Source of the DNA: Streptomyces sp. MJM8645
GTDB lineage: Bacteria > Actinomycetota > Actinomycetes > Streptomycetales > Streptomycetaceae
Direction of reading: 5' to 3'
Length of the DNA: 64,000 nucleotides
Assembly: GCF_001625365.1 (NCBI RefSeq)
Contig: NZ_LJJF01000001.1
Location: 4,537,001-4,601,000, forward strand
The position numbers and the translations under genes are program-made. This document shows, piece by piece, positions 44,385-52,770 of this stretch (position 1 is its first letter; the number at the start of each line of letters is the position of its first letter). Below the pieces are notes generated by a model. It was not told the origin of the DNA. It saw only the letters and a list, made by a program, of their open reading frames with translations, and did not search any database.

Positions 44385-45548
44385 ATGGCGACCACGACCG
44401 ACGAACGGCTGCGCCGCTGGCGGCTGGTGCTCGGCGGCGAGGCCGACGGCACCGGCTGCGCCCTGCGCGGCCGGGACGCCGCGATGGACGGTGCGCTGGC
44501 CGCGCTCTACCGCGGCGCGCCCGAGGAGGGCGGCCGGGGGGCCCGCGGCGGCCGGCGCAGCGCCGGGCTGGGCGGCTCGGCCCCGCAGGTGGCGCGCTGG
44601 CTGGGCGACATCCGCGAGTACTTCCCGTCCACCGTCGTCCAGCTGATGCAGCAGGACGCGATCGCCCGGCTCGGCCTGGAGCGGCTGCTGCTGGAACCCG
44701 AGATGCTGGAGGCCGTCGAACCGGACGTGCACCTGGTCGGCACCCTGCTGTCGCTCAAGCATGCGCTGCCCGAGACCACCCGGGAGACCGCCCGCGCCGT
44801 GGTCGGCAAGGTGGTCGCCGATCTGGAGCGCCGGCTCGCCGACCGCACCAGGGCCACCCTGGGCGGCGCCCTCGACCGCAGCGCCAAGGTCAACCGGCCC
44901 CGCCACCGCGACATCGACTGGGACCGCACCATCCGGGCCAACCTGAAGAACTACCTGCCCGAGCACGGCACCGTCGTGCCCGAGCGGCTGGTCGGCTACG
45001 CCCGCGCCCAGCGCGCGGTGAAGAAGGACGTCATCCTCTGCATCGACCAGTCCGGCTCGATGGCCCCGTCGGTGGTGCACTCGGCGGTGTTCGGCGCGGT
45101 GCTCGCCTCGATGCGCACGCTGGACACCCGGTTGGTCGTCTTCGACACCTCGGTGGTCGACCTCACCGAACAGCTCACCGACCCGGTCGACGTCCTGTTC
45201 GCCACCCAGCTCGGCGGCGGCACCGACATCAACCGCGCGCTCGCCTACTGCCAGTCGAGGATCACCCGGCCGTCCGAGACCGTGGTGGTGCTGATCAGCG
45301 ATCTCTACGAGGGCGGCATCCGGGACGGCATGCTCAAGCGCGTCGCCGCGATGAAGGCGGCCGGCGTCCAGTTCATCGCCCTGCTGGCGCTCTCCGACGA
45401 AGGTGCGCCCGCCTACGACCACGCCCACGCCGCCGCCCTGGCCGCCCTGGGGGCCCCGGCCTTCGCCTGCACCCCGGACGCCTTTCCGGAGATCATGGCC
45501 GCGGCGATCGAGAAGCGCCCGCTGCCGGTGCCTGACCAGGGAGTGTGA
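44385..45548 (+). CDS. VWA-domain protein, partner of the MoxR ATPase
   Basis: A 387-residue protein from ATG 44385 behind AAGGAGG. The C-terminal 190 residues form a von Willebrand A domain with a complete metal-ion-dependent adhesion site: DQSGSM (DxSxS), the Thr in GGGTDINRAL and the Asp in VVLISDLYEGG. The N-terminal half is helical, with a Gly/Arg-rich insert near residue 48. Bacterial VWA proteins of this type dock onto MoxR ATPases and recruit substrates through the bound metal. It is last in the MoxR-DUF5682-VWA operon, 20 bases after DUF5682. Confidence 0.92.
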   Translation: MATTTDERLRRWRLVLGGEADGTGCALRGRDAAMDGALAALYRGAPEEGGRGARGGRRSAGLGGSAPQVARWLGDIREYFPSTVVQLMQQDAIARLGLERLLLEPEMLEAVEPDVHLVGTLLSLKHALPETTRETARAVVGKVVADLERRLADRTRATLGGALDRSAKVNRPRHRDIDWDRTIRANLKNYLPEHGTVVPERLVGYARAQRAVKKDVILCIDQSGSMAPSVVHSAVFGAVLASMRTLDTRLVVFDTSVVDLTEQLTDPVDVLFATQLGGGTDINRALAYCQSRITRPSETVVVLISDLYEGGIRDGMLKRVAAMKAAGVQFIALLALSDEGAPAYDHAHAAALAALGAPAFACTPDAFPEIMAAAIEKRPLPVPDQGV

Positions 45549-45850
45549 GGATTCACCCGGACGTGCGAACCGGCCGACCGGCGGACAGGGGGTGCGCCGA
45601 CCGCCCCCGTAGGCTGTCTGTGACGGTTCTCACCACGGACGGGCAGGCCCCGGGCGAAACAGTCCCGTCGTACGGGGATAACCTGCCAGACGGACGTGAC
45701 GCGCGTGTTGATTGACGTGTGCGCCCGTGGCTGTGTGGGCCGCAAGGCCGTACCTCTGCGTACCCGCACCGCCCCGACGACCCGCAGCGAAGATCCTGCC
45801 GTGGCACGCTCGTAGAGACACAATCCGCGACCACGAACAAGGACAAACAC
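45549..45850 (+). promoter_or_regulatory. sucC upstream region
   Basis: The 302-bp gap separates the VWA gene from sucC. A GATAACCTG block at 45677-45685 contains a TAACCT hexamer of the TAnnnT type as a possible -10 box, with GAAACA 17 bases upstream. The same nonamer lies upstream of mdh. No terminator hairpin for the VWA gene is obvious. Confidence 0.4.
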
Positions 45851-47023
45851 GTGGACCTGTTCGAGTACCAGGCGAGGGACCTCTTCGCCAAGCACGGTGT
45901 GCCCGTGCTTGACGGTGATGTGATCGAGACCGCCGCAGACGCTGCCGCCATCGCGGAGCGCTTCGGCGGCCGCGCCGTCGTCAAGGCTCAGGTGAAGGTG
46001 GGTGGCCGAGGCAAGGCCGGTGGCGTGAAGCTCGCCTCCGACCCGGCTGACGCCGTCGCCAAGGCCGAGGCGATCCTCGGCATGGACATCAAGGGCCACA
46101 CCGTCCACAAGGTGATGCTGGCCCAGACCGCGGACATCAAGGACGAGTACTACGTCTCGTTCCTGCTGGACCGCACCAACCGCACCTTCCTGGCGATGGC
46201 CAGCGTCGAGGGCGGCGTGGAGATCGAGGTCGTCGCCGAGGAGAACCCCGACGCGCTCGCCAAGATCCCGGTCGACGCCAACGAGGGCTGCACCCCGGAG
46301 AAGGCCGCCGAGATCGTCGCCGCGGCGAAGTTCCCGGCCGAGATCGCCGACCAGGTTGCCGACGTCCTGCAGAAGCTGTGGAAGGTCTTCATCGCCGAGG
46401 ACGCGCTCCTCGTCGAGGTCAACCCGCTGATCAAGTCCGGCGAGGGCAAGATCATCGCGCTTGACGGCAAGGTCTCGCTGGACGAGAACGCCGAGTTCCG
46501 CCAGCCCGAGCACGAGGCCCTGGAGGACAAGGCCGCGGCCAACCCGCTGGAGGCCGCCGCCAAGGCCAAGGGCCTGAACTACGTCAAGCTCGACGGCCAG
46601 GTCGGCATCATCGGCAACGGCGCGGGCCTCGTGATGAGCACCCTCGACGTGGTCGCCTACGCCGGTGAGAACCACGGCGGCGTCAAGCCCGCCAACTTCC
46701 TCGACATCGGCGGCGGCGCCTCCGCCGAGGTCATGGCGAACGGCCTGGAGATCATCCTGGGCGACCCCGACGTCAAGTCGGTGTTCGTCAACGTCTTCGG
46801 CGGCATCACCGCCTGTGACGCGGTCGCCAACGGCATCGTGCAGGCCCTCGCGCTCCTGGAGAGCAAGGGCGAGAACGTCACCAAGCCGCTGGTCGTCCGC
46901 CTGGACGGCAACAACGCGGAGCTGGGTCGCAAGATCCTCGACGACGCCAACCACCCGCTGGTCCAGCGCGTGGACACCATGGACGGCGCCGCTGACCGCG
47001 CCGCCGAGCTGGCCAACAAGTAA
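45851..47023 (+). CDS. sucC: Succinate-CoA ligase beta subunit SucC
   Basis: A 390-residue ATP-grasp subunit of succinyl-CoA synthetase, which makes ATP or GTP from succinyl-CoA in the TCA cycle. GTG 45851 gives the conserved MDLFEYQARDLFAKHGVPV. The ATP-grasp core includes VKAQVKVGGRGKAGGVKLA, the metal ligands in LVEVNPL and the FLDIGGGASAEVM succinate loop. GITACDAVANGIV lies near the end. An AAGGA sequence precedes the start, and sucD follows after 19 bases, so the pair is an operon. Confidence 0.98.
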   Translation: MDLFEYQARDLFAKHGVPVLDGDVIETAADAAAIAERFGGRAVVKAQVKVGGRGKAGGVKLASDPADAVAKAEAILGMDIKGHTVHKVMLAQTADIKDEYYVSFLLDRTNRTFLAMASVEGGVEIEVVAEENPDALAKIPVDANEGCTPEKAAEIVAAAKFPAEIADQVADVLQKLWKVFIAEDALLVEVNPLIKSGEGKIIALDGKVSLDENAEFRQPEHEALEDKAAANPLEAAAKAKGLNYVKLDGQVGIIGNGAGLVMSTLDVVAYAGENHGGVKPANFLDIGGGASAEVMANGLEIILGDPDVKSVFVNVFGGITACDAVANGIVQALALLESKGENVTKPLVVRLDGNNAELGRKILDDANHPLVQRVDTMDGAADRAAELANK

Positions 47024-47042
47024 GGAAGGGGACTTTCACACC

Positions 47043-47927
47043 ATGGCTATCTTCCTTACCAAGGACAGCAAGGTCATCGTCCAGGGCATGACCGGCTCCG
47101 AGGGCATGAAGCACACCCGCCGCATGCTCGCCTCCGGCACCCAGATCGTCGGCGGTGTCAACCCGCGCAAGGCCGGCACCACGGTCGACGTCGACGGCAC
47201 CGAGGTGCCCGTCTTCGGCGGCGTCGCCGAGGCCATGGAGAAGACCGGTGCCGATGTCACCGTCATTTTCGTGCCGCCGAAGTTCACCAAGGACGCCGTC
47301 GTCGAGGCCATCGACGCCGAGATCGGCCTGGCCGTCGTCATCACCGAGGGCGTTCCGGTGCACGACACCGCCGCCTTCTGGGCGTACGCCGGTTCGAAGG
47401 GCAACAAGACCCGGATCATCGGCCCGAACTGCCCCGGCCTGATCAGCCCCGGACAGTCGAACGCCGGCATCATCCCGGCCGACATCACCACCTCCGGCAA
47501 GATCGGTCTGGTCTCGAAGTCGGGCACCCTGACCTACCAGCTCATGTACGAGCTGCGGGACATCGGCTTCTCCTCGGCCGTGGGCATCGGCGGTGACCCG
47601 GTCATCGGCACCACCCACATCGACGCCCTCAAGGCGTTCCAGGAGGACCCGGAGACCGAGCTCATCGTCATGATCGGTGAGATCGGCGGCGACGCCGAGG
47701 AGCGTGCCGCGGCCTACATCGCCGAGCACGTCACCAAGCCGGTCGTCGGCTACGTCGCGGGCTTCACCGCCCCCGAGGGCAAGACCATGGGCCACGCCGG
47801 CGCCATCGTCTCCGGCTCCTCGGGCACCGCCCAGGCGAAGAAGGAGGCCCTCGAGGCCGCCGGTGTCAAGGTCGGCAAGACGCCGTCCGAGACCGCCCGC
47901 CTGGCGCGCGAGATCATCGCCGGCTGA
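47043..47927 (+). CDS. sucD: Succinate-CoA ligase alpha subunit SucD
   Basis: A 294-residue CoA-binding subunit of succinyl-CoA synthetase, partner of SucC. The N-terminal Rossmann domain has VIVQGMTGSEGMKHTRRM and VGGVNPRKAG. The second domain carries GPNCPGLISPG, the SKSGTLTYQL motif and the phosphorylated histidine in MGHAGAIVSGSSGTA. The ATG at 47043 follows AAGGAAGGGG. A strong hairpin ends the operon. Confidence 0.98.
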   Translation: MAIFLTKDSKVIVQGMTGSEGMKHTRRMLASGTQIVGGVNPRKAGTTVDVDGTEVPVFGGVAEAMEKTGADVTVIFVPPKFTKDAVVEAIDAEIGLAVVITEGVPVHDTAAFWAYAGSKGNKTRIIGPNCPGLISPGQSNAGIIPADITTSGKIGLVSKSGTLTYQLMYELRDIGFSSAVGIGGDPVIGTTHIDALKAFQEDPETELIVMIGEIGGDAEERAAAYIAEHVTKPVVGYVAGFTAPEGKTMGHAGAIVSGSSGTAQAKKEALEAAGVKVGKTPSETARLAREIIAG

Positions 47928-47944
47928 CGTCGGTCGACTGCGCA

Positions 47945-47981
47945 GCGAGCGCCCCTGCCCGTGAAGGGCAGGGGCGCTCGC
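47945..47981. terminator. sucCD terminator (likely bidirectional)
   Basis: GCGAGCGCCCCTGCCC pairs perfectly over 16 bp with GGGCAGGGGCGCTCGC around GTGAA, between sucD and a convergent gene. Confidence 0.92.
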
Positions 47982-47997
47982 GCGTTCGCGGACGCCG

Positions 47998-49722
47998 TCA
48001 GTACGGCGTCGGCCCGGTCGTGCACGGCAGCGGTGACCACAGCGGGCAGACCTCCGGGCCCTGCGGCGGCGGGGCGCCCGCCCCCCGGGCGACCGCCGGC
48101 AGCTCCCACCGCGCGGCGGCCTGCGGCGCCGACTCCACCACGACCGCCTCCACCCCCGGCGTCGGGCTGCACCACAGGCTGCGGACGACGTTCGGCGGCC
48201 CGCCCGGCAGCGCCGGCACACCCGGCACAACAGGCACGCCCGGCACGCCCGCGTTCGCCGTCGACAGGCACATCGCCGGCTCCGGCGGCTCCGGGGAGCG
48301 GAACAGCGTCACCGGCCGGATCCCCACCAGCGTCGCCAGCGCCGCCCCGCCCACCGCCGCCGTCAGCAGCGCCGCCGCCCCCGTCCGGCTCGCCGTCCAC
48401 AGCCGGTGCCGGGCCAGCAGCACCGGCACCGGCGGCCGGTGCGGCTGCGGGCAGCCCCGGACCGCCGCCCGGTGCAGCAGCCCGCTCAGGCCGTCCGCGA
48501 ACCCCGGTGCCGCCGGATCCGGCCCCAGCAGCTCCGGCACCCACCGGGCCAGCGCCACCCGGGCCGCCCACACCCGCCCCTCGGCCGCCGCCAGCGTCGA
48601 CTCCACCTCCACCGCGACCGCCGCCGCCGGCAGGCCCAGCCCGTCGTGCAGCACCAGCGCCCGGCGCTGCGGCCGGGACAGCCGCCGCAGCGCCTTCAGC
48701 AGCGCCCGGTCCCGGTCGGTCAGCCGGTCGTGATCGGGCAGCACCGCCTGCGACTCGTCCGCCGGCCGCACCCGGATCCGCCGGTGCGGCAGCTTCCAGG
48801 CGTGCATCCGCCGGGGCCCGCCCCGGTGCCACGGGGACAGCGCCAGCTCGCACGCCCGTACCCGTACCCACCCTTCCGGATCCCCCGTCGCGGCCACCTC
48901 CGCCCAGCCCCGGCGCGCGGCCCCGAACGCCAGCCGGACGCAGTGCGCCGCCCGGTGCCGGCAGGCGGTCAGCAGGAACATCTGCTGCACCAGCCGGGTG
49001 TGCGCCTGCTCGTACAGCTCCTCGAAGCTCCCGGCCGGCCCGGCCCGCTCGTCGTCGGCCGGCGTGGCCGCGTGGGCGGGCCGCCCGGTGCCGGCGGCCG
49101 GGTCGTCGGGTCGGGCCTGCGCCGCGGGCGGGGTGTCGCGGGTGCCAGGCGGTGTCATGGTGGCGGCGGGTGTGCTGATGCTCCCTCCCGGGGCGTTCGG
49201 GGCCGCCTGGGGGCTAGCGGCGTCGGTGGCGTGGGCGTGGGCGTGGGCGTGGGCGTGCGCGGAGTGGGTGGCCTGGCCGGGGTGCTCTCCTCCGGTGCCG
49301 AGGACGGGCGGGCGCGGCGGCGCGGGGTCGGGGGTACGGGGGACGGCGGCAGGGTCCGCCTGGGCGTCGCCCGGCGCGTCGGGGCCGGGTGGTGTGGGGC
49401 CGGGTGGTGCGGGGTCGGGGCTCTTCGGGCGGGCGGTGGTGAGGGCGACGGCCTCGGCCTCGGTGGCCGCGCCGAGTTTGCGCATGGCCCGCTGGACGTA
49501 GCTGCGGGCGGTGGCCGGGGTGACGCCGAGGGCGGCGGCCGCCTGCGGGAGGTCGCGACCGGCGGCGAGGTGGGCGAGCACCTGGGCCTCACGGGGCGTC
49601 AGTTTCCCTAGGGGGCGCGCCGCGTCCTGGTCGGGGCGGGTGGCCCGGGGTTTGCGGGGGCGGTTCTCGGGGGTGGGGGAGTCGGCGCCGGCGGGGTGTT
49701 CGGCGGTAGGTGGCGTGGTCAT
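47998..49722 (-). CDS. LuxR-HTH / sigma-70-like / membrane fusion protein
   Basis: A 574-residue protein from ATG 49722 (MTTPPTAEHPAG). Residues 40-94 are a LuxR-type HTH (LTPREAQVLAHLAAGRDLPQ). A long Pro/Ala/His linker includes a His-Ala repeat. Residues about 230-420 resemble sigma-70 regions 2 and 4 (FEELYEQAHTRLVQQMFLLTACRHRAAH, then LTDRDRALLKALRRLSRPQRRALVLHDGLGLPAAAVAVEV). One transmembrane helix (LLTAAVGGAALATLVGI) and an outer Pro/Gly-rich tail end the protein. It may be a membrane-tethered regulator. Which DNA-binding part is functional is uncertain. It converges with sucCD and diverges from the perM gene. Confidence 0.78.
   Translation of the reverse strand: MTTPPTAEHPAGADSPTPENRPRKPRATRPDQDAARPLGKLTPREAQVLAHLAAGRDLPQAAAALGVTPATARSYVQRAMRKLGAATEAEAVALTTARPKSPDPAPPGPTPPGPDAPGDAQADPAAVPRTPDPAPPRPPVLGTGGEHPGQATHSAHAHAHAHAHATDAASPQAAPNAPGGSISTPAATMTPPGTRDTPPAAQARPDDPAAGTGRPAHAATPADDERAGPAGSFEELYEQAHTRLVQQMFLLTACRHRAAHCVRLAFGAARRGWAEVAATGDPEGWVRVRACELALSPWHRGGPRRMHAWKLPHRRIRVRPADESQAVLPDHDRLTDRDRALLKALRRLSRPQRRALVLHDGLGLPAAAVAVEVESTLAAAEGRVWAARVALARWVPELLGPDPAAPGFADGLSGLLHRAAVRGCPQPHRPPVPVLLARHRLWTASRTGAAALLTAAVGGAALATLVGIRPVTLFRSPEPPEPAMCLSTANAGVPGVPVVPGVPALPGGPPNVVRSLWCSPTPGVEAVVVESAPQAAARWELPAVARGAGAPPPQGPEVCPLWSPLPCTTGPTPY
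49228..49257 (-). repeat. 6-bp in-frame repeat coding a His-Ala tract
   Basis: Five adjacent GGCGTG units on the plus strand encode alternating His-Ala on the minus strand, inside the linker of the LuxR/sigma-like protein. Copy changes would stay in frame. Confidence 0.85.
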
Positions 49723-49824
49723 CAGACGCTCCGGGCCGGTGCGCCGGCGGCTTGGGGATCGGGTCTGAAAATGCGCATAAGCCAATAATCTGGGACACGG
49801 CGGCGGTTTGCTGCTTCACGGGGC

Positions 49825-51366
49825 ATGGCGAGTCGCCTTGGCACCATGAGGCGCATGACGCAGCTGATGGGCCGTCCGATCCTGGAACTGCCGGGCGAAT
49901 TGGGCGGACGCCCGTTGCCGGCCGACCTGTTGGCGGGGGTGCGGACGGCACTGGTCGGCCTGGCGGTGGTCGGGGTGCCGGTGCTCGGACTCTGGGTGGC
50001 GACGCCGTACGCGGACAACGGGGCGACCGGCGCCACTCGGTTGGCGGGGGCGCTGTGGCTGCTCGGGCACGGCGCGCCGGTGCTGCGGGGGGACGCGGGC
50101 GCCCCGCTGACCGTCACCCCGCTGCTGCTGGGCATGCTGGCGGTGGCTCAGCTGTACCGGGCCGCCGCCGCGGTGGCGTCGCGGCGCGGGCCCCGGCCGC
50201 GCTGGGGCGGCCCGGCGGCGGTCTGGGCGGGCTACTGCGCGGTCGCGGTGGCGGTGGTGCTGCACTGCACGGGCGCCGGGCTGTTCCGGGCCAGGGTGCT
50301 GCCGGACGTCCTGGTGGTGGGGTTGCTGGCCGGGCTGGCGACGGCGGCGGGCGCGCGTTCGGCCCGGGCCGCCGGCCCCGACGCCCCGCCCCGCCGCCCG
50401 GCGTGGCCGCTGCTGGACCGGCTGCCCGCGCCGCTCCGACCGGCCGGCGGTGCGGCGGCGGTGCGCGGCTCGGTGCTGGCGGCCGGGGCGGGCCTGGTGG
50501 CGGCGGGCGGGGTGCTGGTGGCGGTGGCGGCGGCGCTGGACGCGGCGGTCGGGGGCGGGCACGGGATGGCGGTGCTCGGGCGCGGGCCGGCGGCCCTGGT
50601 CGGGCTGCTGCTGCTCGGGGTGGTGCTGCTGCCGAACGCGGTGCTCTGGGGGACGGCGTACGCCCTGGGCCCGGGGTTCGCGGTGGGTTCCGGGACGGTG
50701 GTGGCGCCGGGCGGCACCGTGCTGGGCCCCGTCCCGGAGTTCCCGATGTTCGCCCTGCTGCCGGCGGAGGGCCCGGGTGGCTGGCGGCTGGCGGCACTGC
50801 TGCTGCCGGTGCTGGCGGGGGTGGTGCCGGCGGTGCTGCTGGGCCGGGCGGCGGCCGGCCCGCGCGCAGCGGCCGAGGCGGGGTCCGGGACCGGCGACGG
50901 GGACGGCAACGGGGGCGGCGACGGACCGTGGCCGCTCGCGGTGACGGTGGTGGTGGTGCTGGTGGCGGCGCTGCTGACCGGCGTCGCGGTGGCGGCGGCG
51001 AGCTGGCTGGCGGGTGGCGCGCTGGCGGGCGGCCGGATGGCCCGGCTGGGGCCGGCGCCCTGGTGGACGGGACCGGCGGCGGCGGGCTGGTTCGCGTTGG
51101 TGGCCGTGCCGGGCGCGCTGCTGGTGCGCCATCGGGCGCTGTGCCCCGCGACCGTCCCGGAGGCCGACGAAGGGGTCGACGGAGAGGTCGACGGAGAGGT
51201 TGACGGGCAGACCGTCGAGGAACTCGACGCGGACGCCGACGAGGAGGCCCTGCCCGCCGCCCGCGCCCGGTCGGCCGAGCGGCTGCGCCGGGGGGTGCTG
51301 CTGCTGCGGGCCCGCGGGTACGGCGCGGTGCTGCGCCTGGGCGGGCGGGGCCCCGGAAGTGACTAG
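49825..51366 (+). CDS. perM: DUF6350 membrane protein (PerM-like)
   Basis: A polytopic membrane protein of about 513 residues with roughly eight to ten hydrophobic helices (for example LVGLAVVGVPVLGLWVA and TVVVVLVAALLTGVAVAAASWLA), an Asp/Glu-rich loop near residue 455 and a basic end. The family is DUF6350; the mycobacterial member PerM supports cell division under stress. Gene order next to purN-purH and near sucCD is the same as in Mycobacterium, which supports the label. The start is uncertain: ATGs at 49825, 49846 and 49855 are all possible and none has a strong ribosome site. Its TAG stop is part of the target site of the adjacent IS element. Confidence 0.82.
   Translation: MASRLGTMRRMTQLMGRPILELPGELGGRPLPADLLAGVRTALVGLAVVGVPVLGLWVATPYADNGATGATRLAGALWLLGHGAPVLRGDAGAPLTVTPLLLGMLAVAQLYRAAAAVASRRGPRPRWGGPAAVWAGYCAVAVAVVLHCTGAGLFRARVLPDVLVVGLLAGLATAAGARSARAAGPDAPPRRPAWPLLDRLPAPLRPAGGAAAVRGSVLAAGAGLVAAGGVLVAVAAALDAAVGGGHGMAVLGRGPAALVGLLLLGVVLLPNAVLWGTAYALGPGFAVGSGTVVAPGGTVLGPVPEFPMFALLPAEGPGGWRLAALLLPVLAGVVPAVLLGRAAAGPRAAAEAGSGTGDGDGNGGGDGPWPLAVTVVVVLVAALLTGVAVAAASWLAGGALAGGRMARLGPAPWWTGPAAAGWFALVAVPGALLVRHRALCPATVPEADEGVDGEVDGEVDGQTVEELDADADEEALPAARARSAERLRRGVLLLRARGYGAVLRLGGRGPGSD
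51363..51366. other. Left target-site duplication CTAG of the IS element
   Basis: CTAG flanks the left inverted repeat, and an identical CTAG lies at 52771-52774 beyond the right one. TAG of this copy is the perM stop codon. A four-base YTAR target is characteristic of the IS701 family. Confidence 0.85.
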
Positions 51367-51380
51367 TACTGCAACGGTGC

Positions 51381-51594
51381 TTACCGTGACGAGGCTTCAG
51401 CTCTTGGGCTGTGGCCTCGTCTTTTGTAGTGGCTGGTCCGGGCCTGTTGTTGGCGTCTGCGACGCCATCGGGACCAGTGCAGGACGTGGTCGATGCTGCG
51501 GCGGACAGGCCGGGTGAGCTTCGTGATCAGTCGGCGGATCTCGGGGACCGTGAGGGGTATCAGGTCTGGCGTTCGAGCGGGTCCAGCCCCTTTT
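51381..51594 (-). CDS. Transposase C-terminal segment in the -1 frame
   Basis: This frame reads KGAGPARTPDLIPLTVPEI, then RRLITKLTRPVRRSIDHVLH and WSRWRRRRQQQARTSHYKRR, which is the usual C-terminus of Streptomyces IS701 transposases. It joins the main frame at the AAAAGGGG tract. It has no start codon or ribosome site of its own, so it can only be made by frameshifting. Confidence 0.75.
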
Positions 51595-52717
51595 CGAGGT
51601 GCTGGGCCCGCATGACGGTGAGGTAGGCGTGGGCCGCCATGGCCAGGGTGATGTGCCGGTACCACCCCGGGTGGCGTCGGACCTGATAGTCGTCCAGGCC
51701 GCACTGGCCCTTGGCACTCTGGAAACACTCCTCGATCGCCCAGCGGGCACCCGCGACGGCGATCAGCTCGTTGAGTGTGGCACCGGCGGGCGCGTAGGCG
51801 ATGTAGTAGGCGAGCTTTGTGGGATCGGTGATGCTGCGGCGTGCCAGGACCCAGTGCTTGCGGTCGGGGCGGTGCCACGGCCGGACCTCGACACGGGCCC
51901 AGTCGTAGACCCGCAGGCCATGGGCGCCCTCGCCGCAGGAACGACGCTTCCACTTCTGACGGGGAAGGTCGGCGATCAGGTCGTGCAGCCGATGGTCCAG
52001 TGCCCTCCGGGTGACGACGGTGTCGTGGCTGGTGGTGGCCACGACGTGGAAGACATCCGCCTGCTCCAACTCGTAGCGCCAGCCCTTGCGGTAGCCGTAG
52101 CCGGCATCCGCGGTCACCCACCGGAACGGGATCTGGTCGTCGATCGCGCGCCGGACCATCGCCCTGGCGAGCTGGACCTTGGTGACGAACTCGACCTCGT
52201 CGCCGATCCCTGCCGCCCGGCAGCGTGCGCGGTCGTCGGTCCAGGACTTCGGGAGGTAGAGCGCCCGGTCGATCAGGGTGCGGCCCGGCTTGCCGGAATA
52301 GGCGAGGAAGACCCCGACCTGGCAATTCTCGGTACGGCCGGCGGTGCCGGAGTACTGCCGCTGGACACCGGCCGAACGCACACCCTTCTTCAGGAACCCG
52401 GTGTCGTCCACGATCAGCACACCGGCCGGATCCGCCAGGTGCTCGACGACGTACTCGCGTACGTCGTCGAGCACCCCGTCCGCGTCCCACTCGATCCGGT
52501 TCAGCAGCCGCTGGATCCGGTCCGGACCGACATGACCGGCCTCCTCGGCCACCGTCCACCCGTTCTTGCGCTCCAAAGGCGCCAGCAGGCCCCACATGTA
52601 AGCCAGCGTAGATTCCCGCGACTCACTCCGCGCGAACCGGTGAGCAAACCGCTCATGTAACCCTGCCAGCCCATCCGACCAGCGACGAGCATCGACCTCG
52701 GATATGTCCCCATCCAT
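51560..52717 (-). CDS. IS701-family transposase, main reading frame (385 aa)
   Basis: A DDE transposase from ATG 52717 (MDGDISEVDARRWSDGL). It has the IS701-type LIVDDTGFLKKG (first catalytic Asp) near residue 104, VTADAGYGYRKGW (second Asp) near 200 and RWAIEECFQSAKGQCGLDDYQVR (catalytic Glu) near 330. The frame stops after LDPLERQT, short of the usual C-terminus. The missing C-terminal block continues in the -1 frame (see 51381-51594). The shift falls at A-AAG-GGG (minus strand; plus-strand CCCCTTTT at 51587-51594), a canonical slippery heptamer. The gene is therefore either expressed by programmed -1 frameshifting or recently inactivated. Confidence 0.9.
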   Translation of the reverse strand: MDGDISEVDARRWSDGLAGLHERFAHRFARSESRESTLAYMWGLLAPLERKNGWTVAEEAGHVGPDRIQRLLNRIEWDADGVLDDVREYVVEHLADPAGVLIVDDTGFLKKGVRSAGVQRQYSGTAGRTENCQVGVFLAYSGKPGRTLIDRALYLPKSWTDDRARCRAAGIGDEVEFVTKVQLARAMVRRAIDDQIPFRWVTADAGYGYRKGWRYELEQADVFHVVATTSHDTVVTRRALDHRLHDLIADLPRQKWKRRSCGEGAHGLRVYDWARVEVRPWHRPDRKHWVLARRSITDPTKLAYYIAYAPAGATLNELIAVAGARWAIEECFQSAKGQCGLDDYQVRRHPGWYRHITLAMAAHAYLTVMRAQHLEKGLDPLERQT

Positions 52718-52770
52718 GAACAGCTCAACGAGCTAACCCGACAACCGTCACGGTAAGCACCGTTGCAGTA

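Larger units (their letters stand above)
51367..52770 (-). mobile_element. IS701-family insertion sequence (1404 bp, complete)
   Basis: The element is bounded by perfect 25-bp terminal inverted repeats (51367-51391 and 52746-52770; outermost bases TACTGCAACGGTGC), flanked by 4-bp CTAG duplications. It encodes one DDE transposase on the minus strand. Perfect ends and an exact target duplication indicate a recent insertion. It has inserted between the perM stop codon and the shared terminator hairpin of perM and the DUF4190 gene, without damaging either reading frame. Confidence 0.93.
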
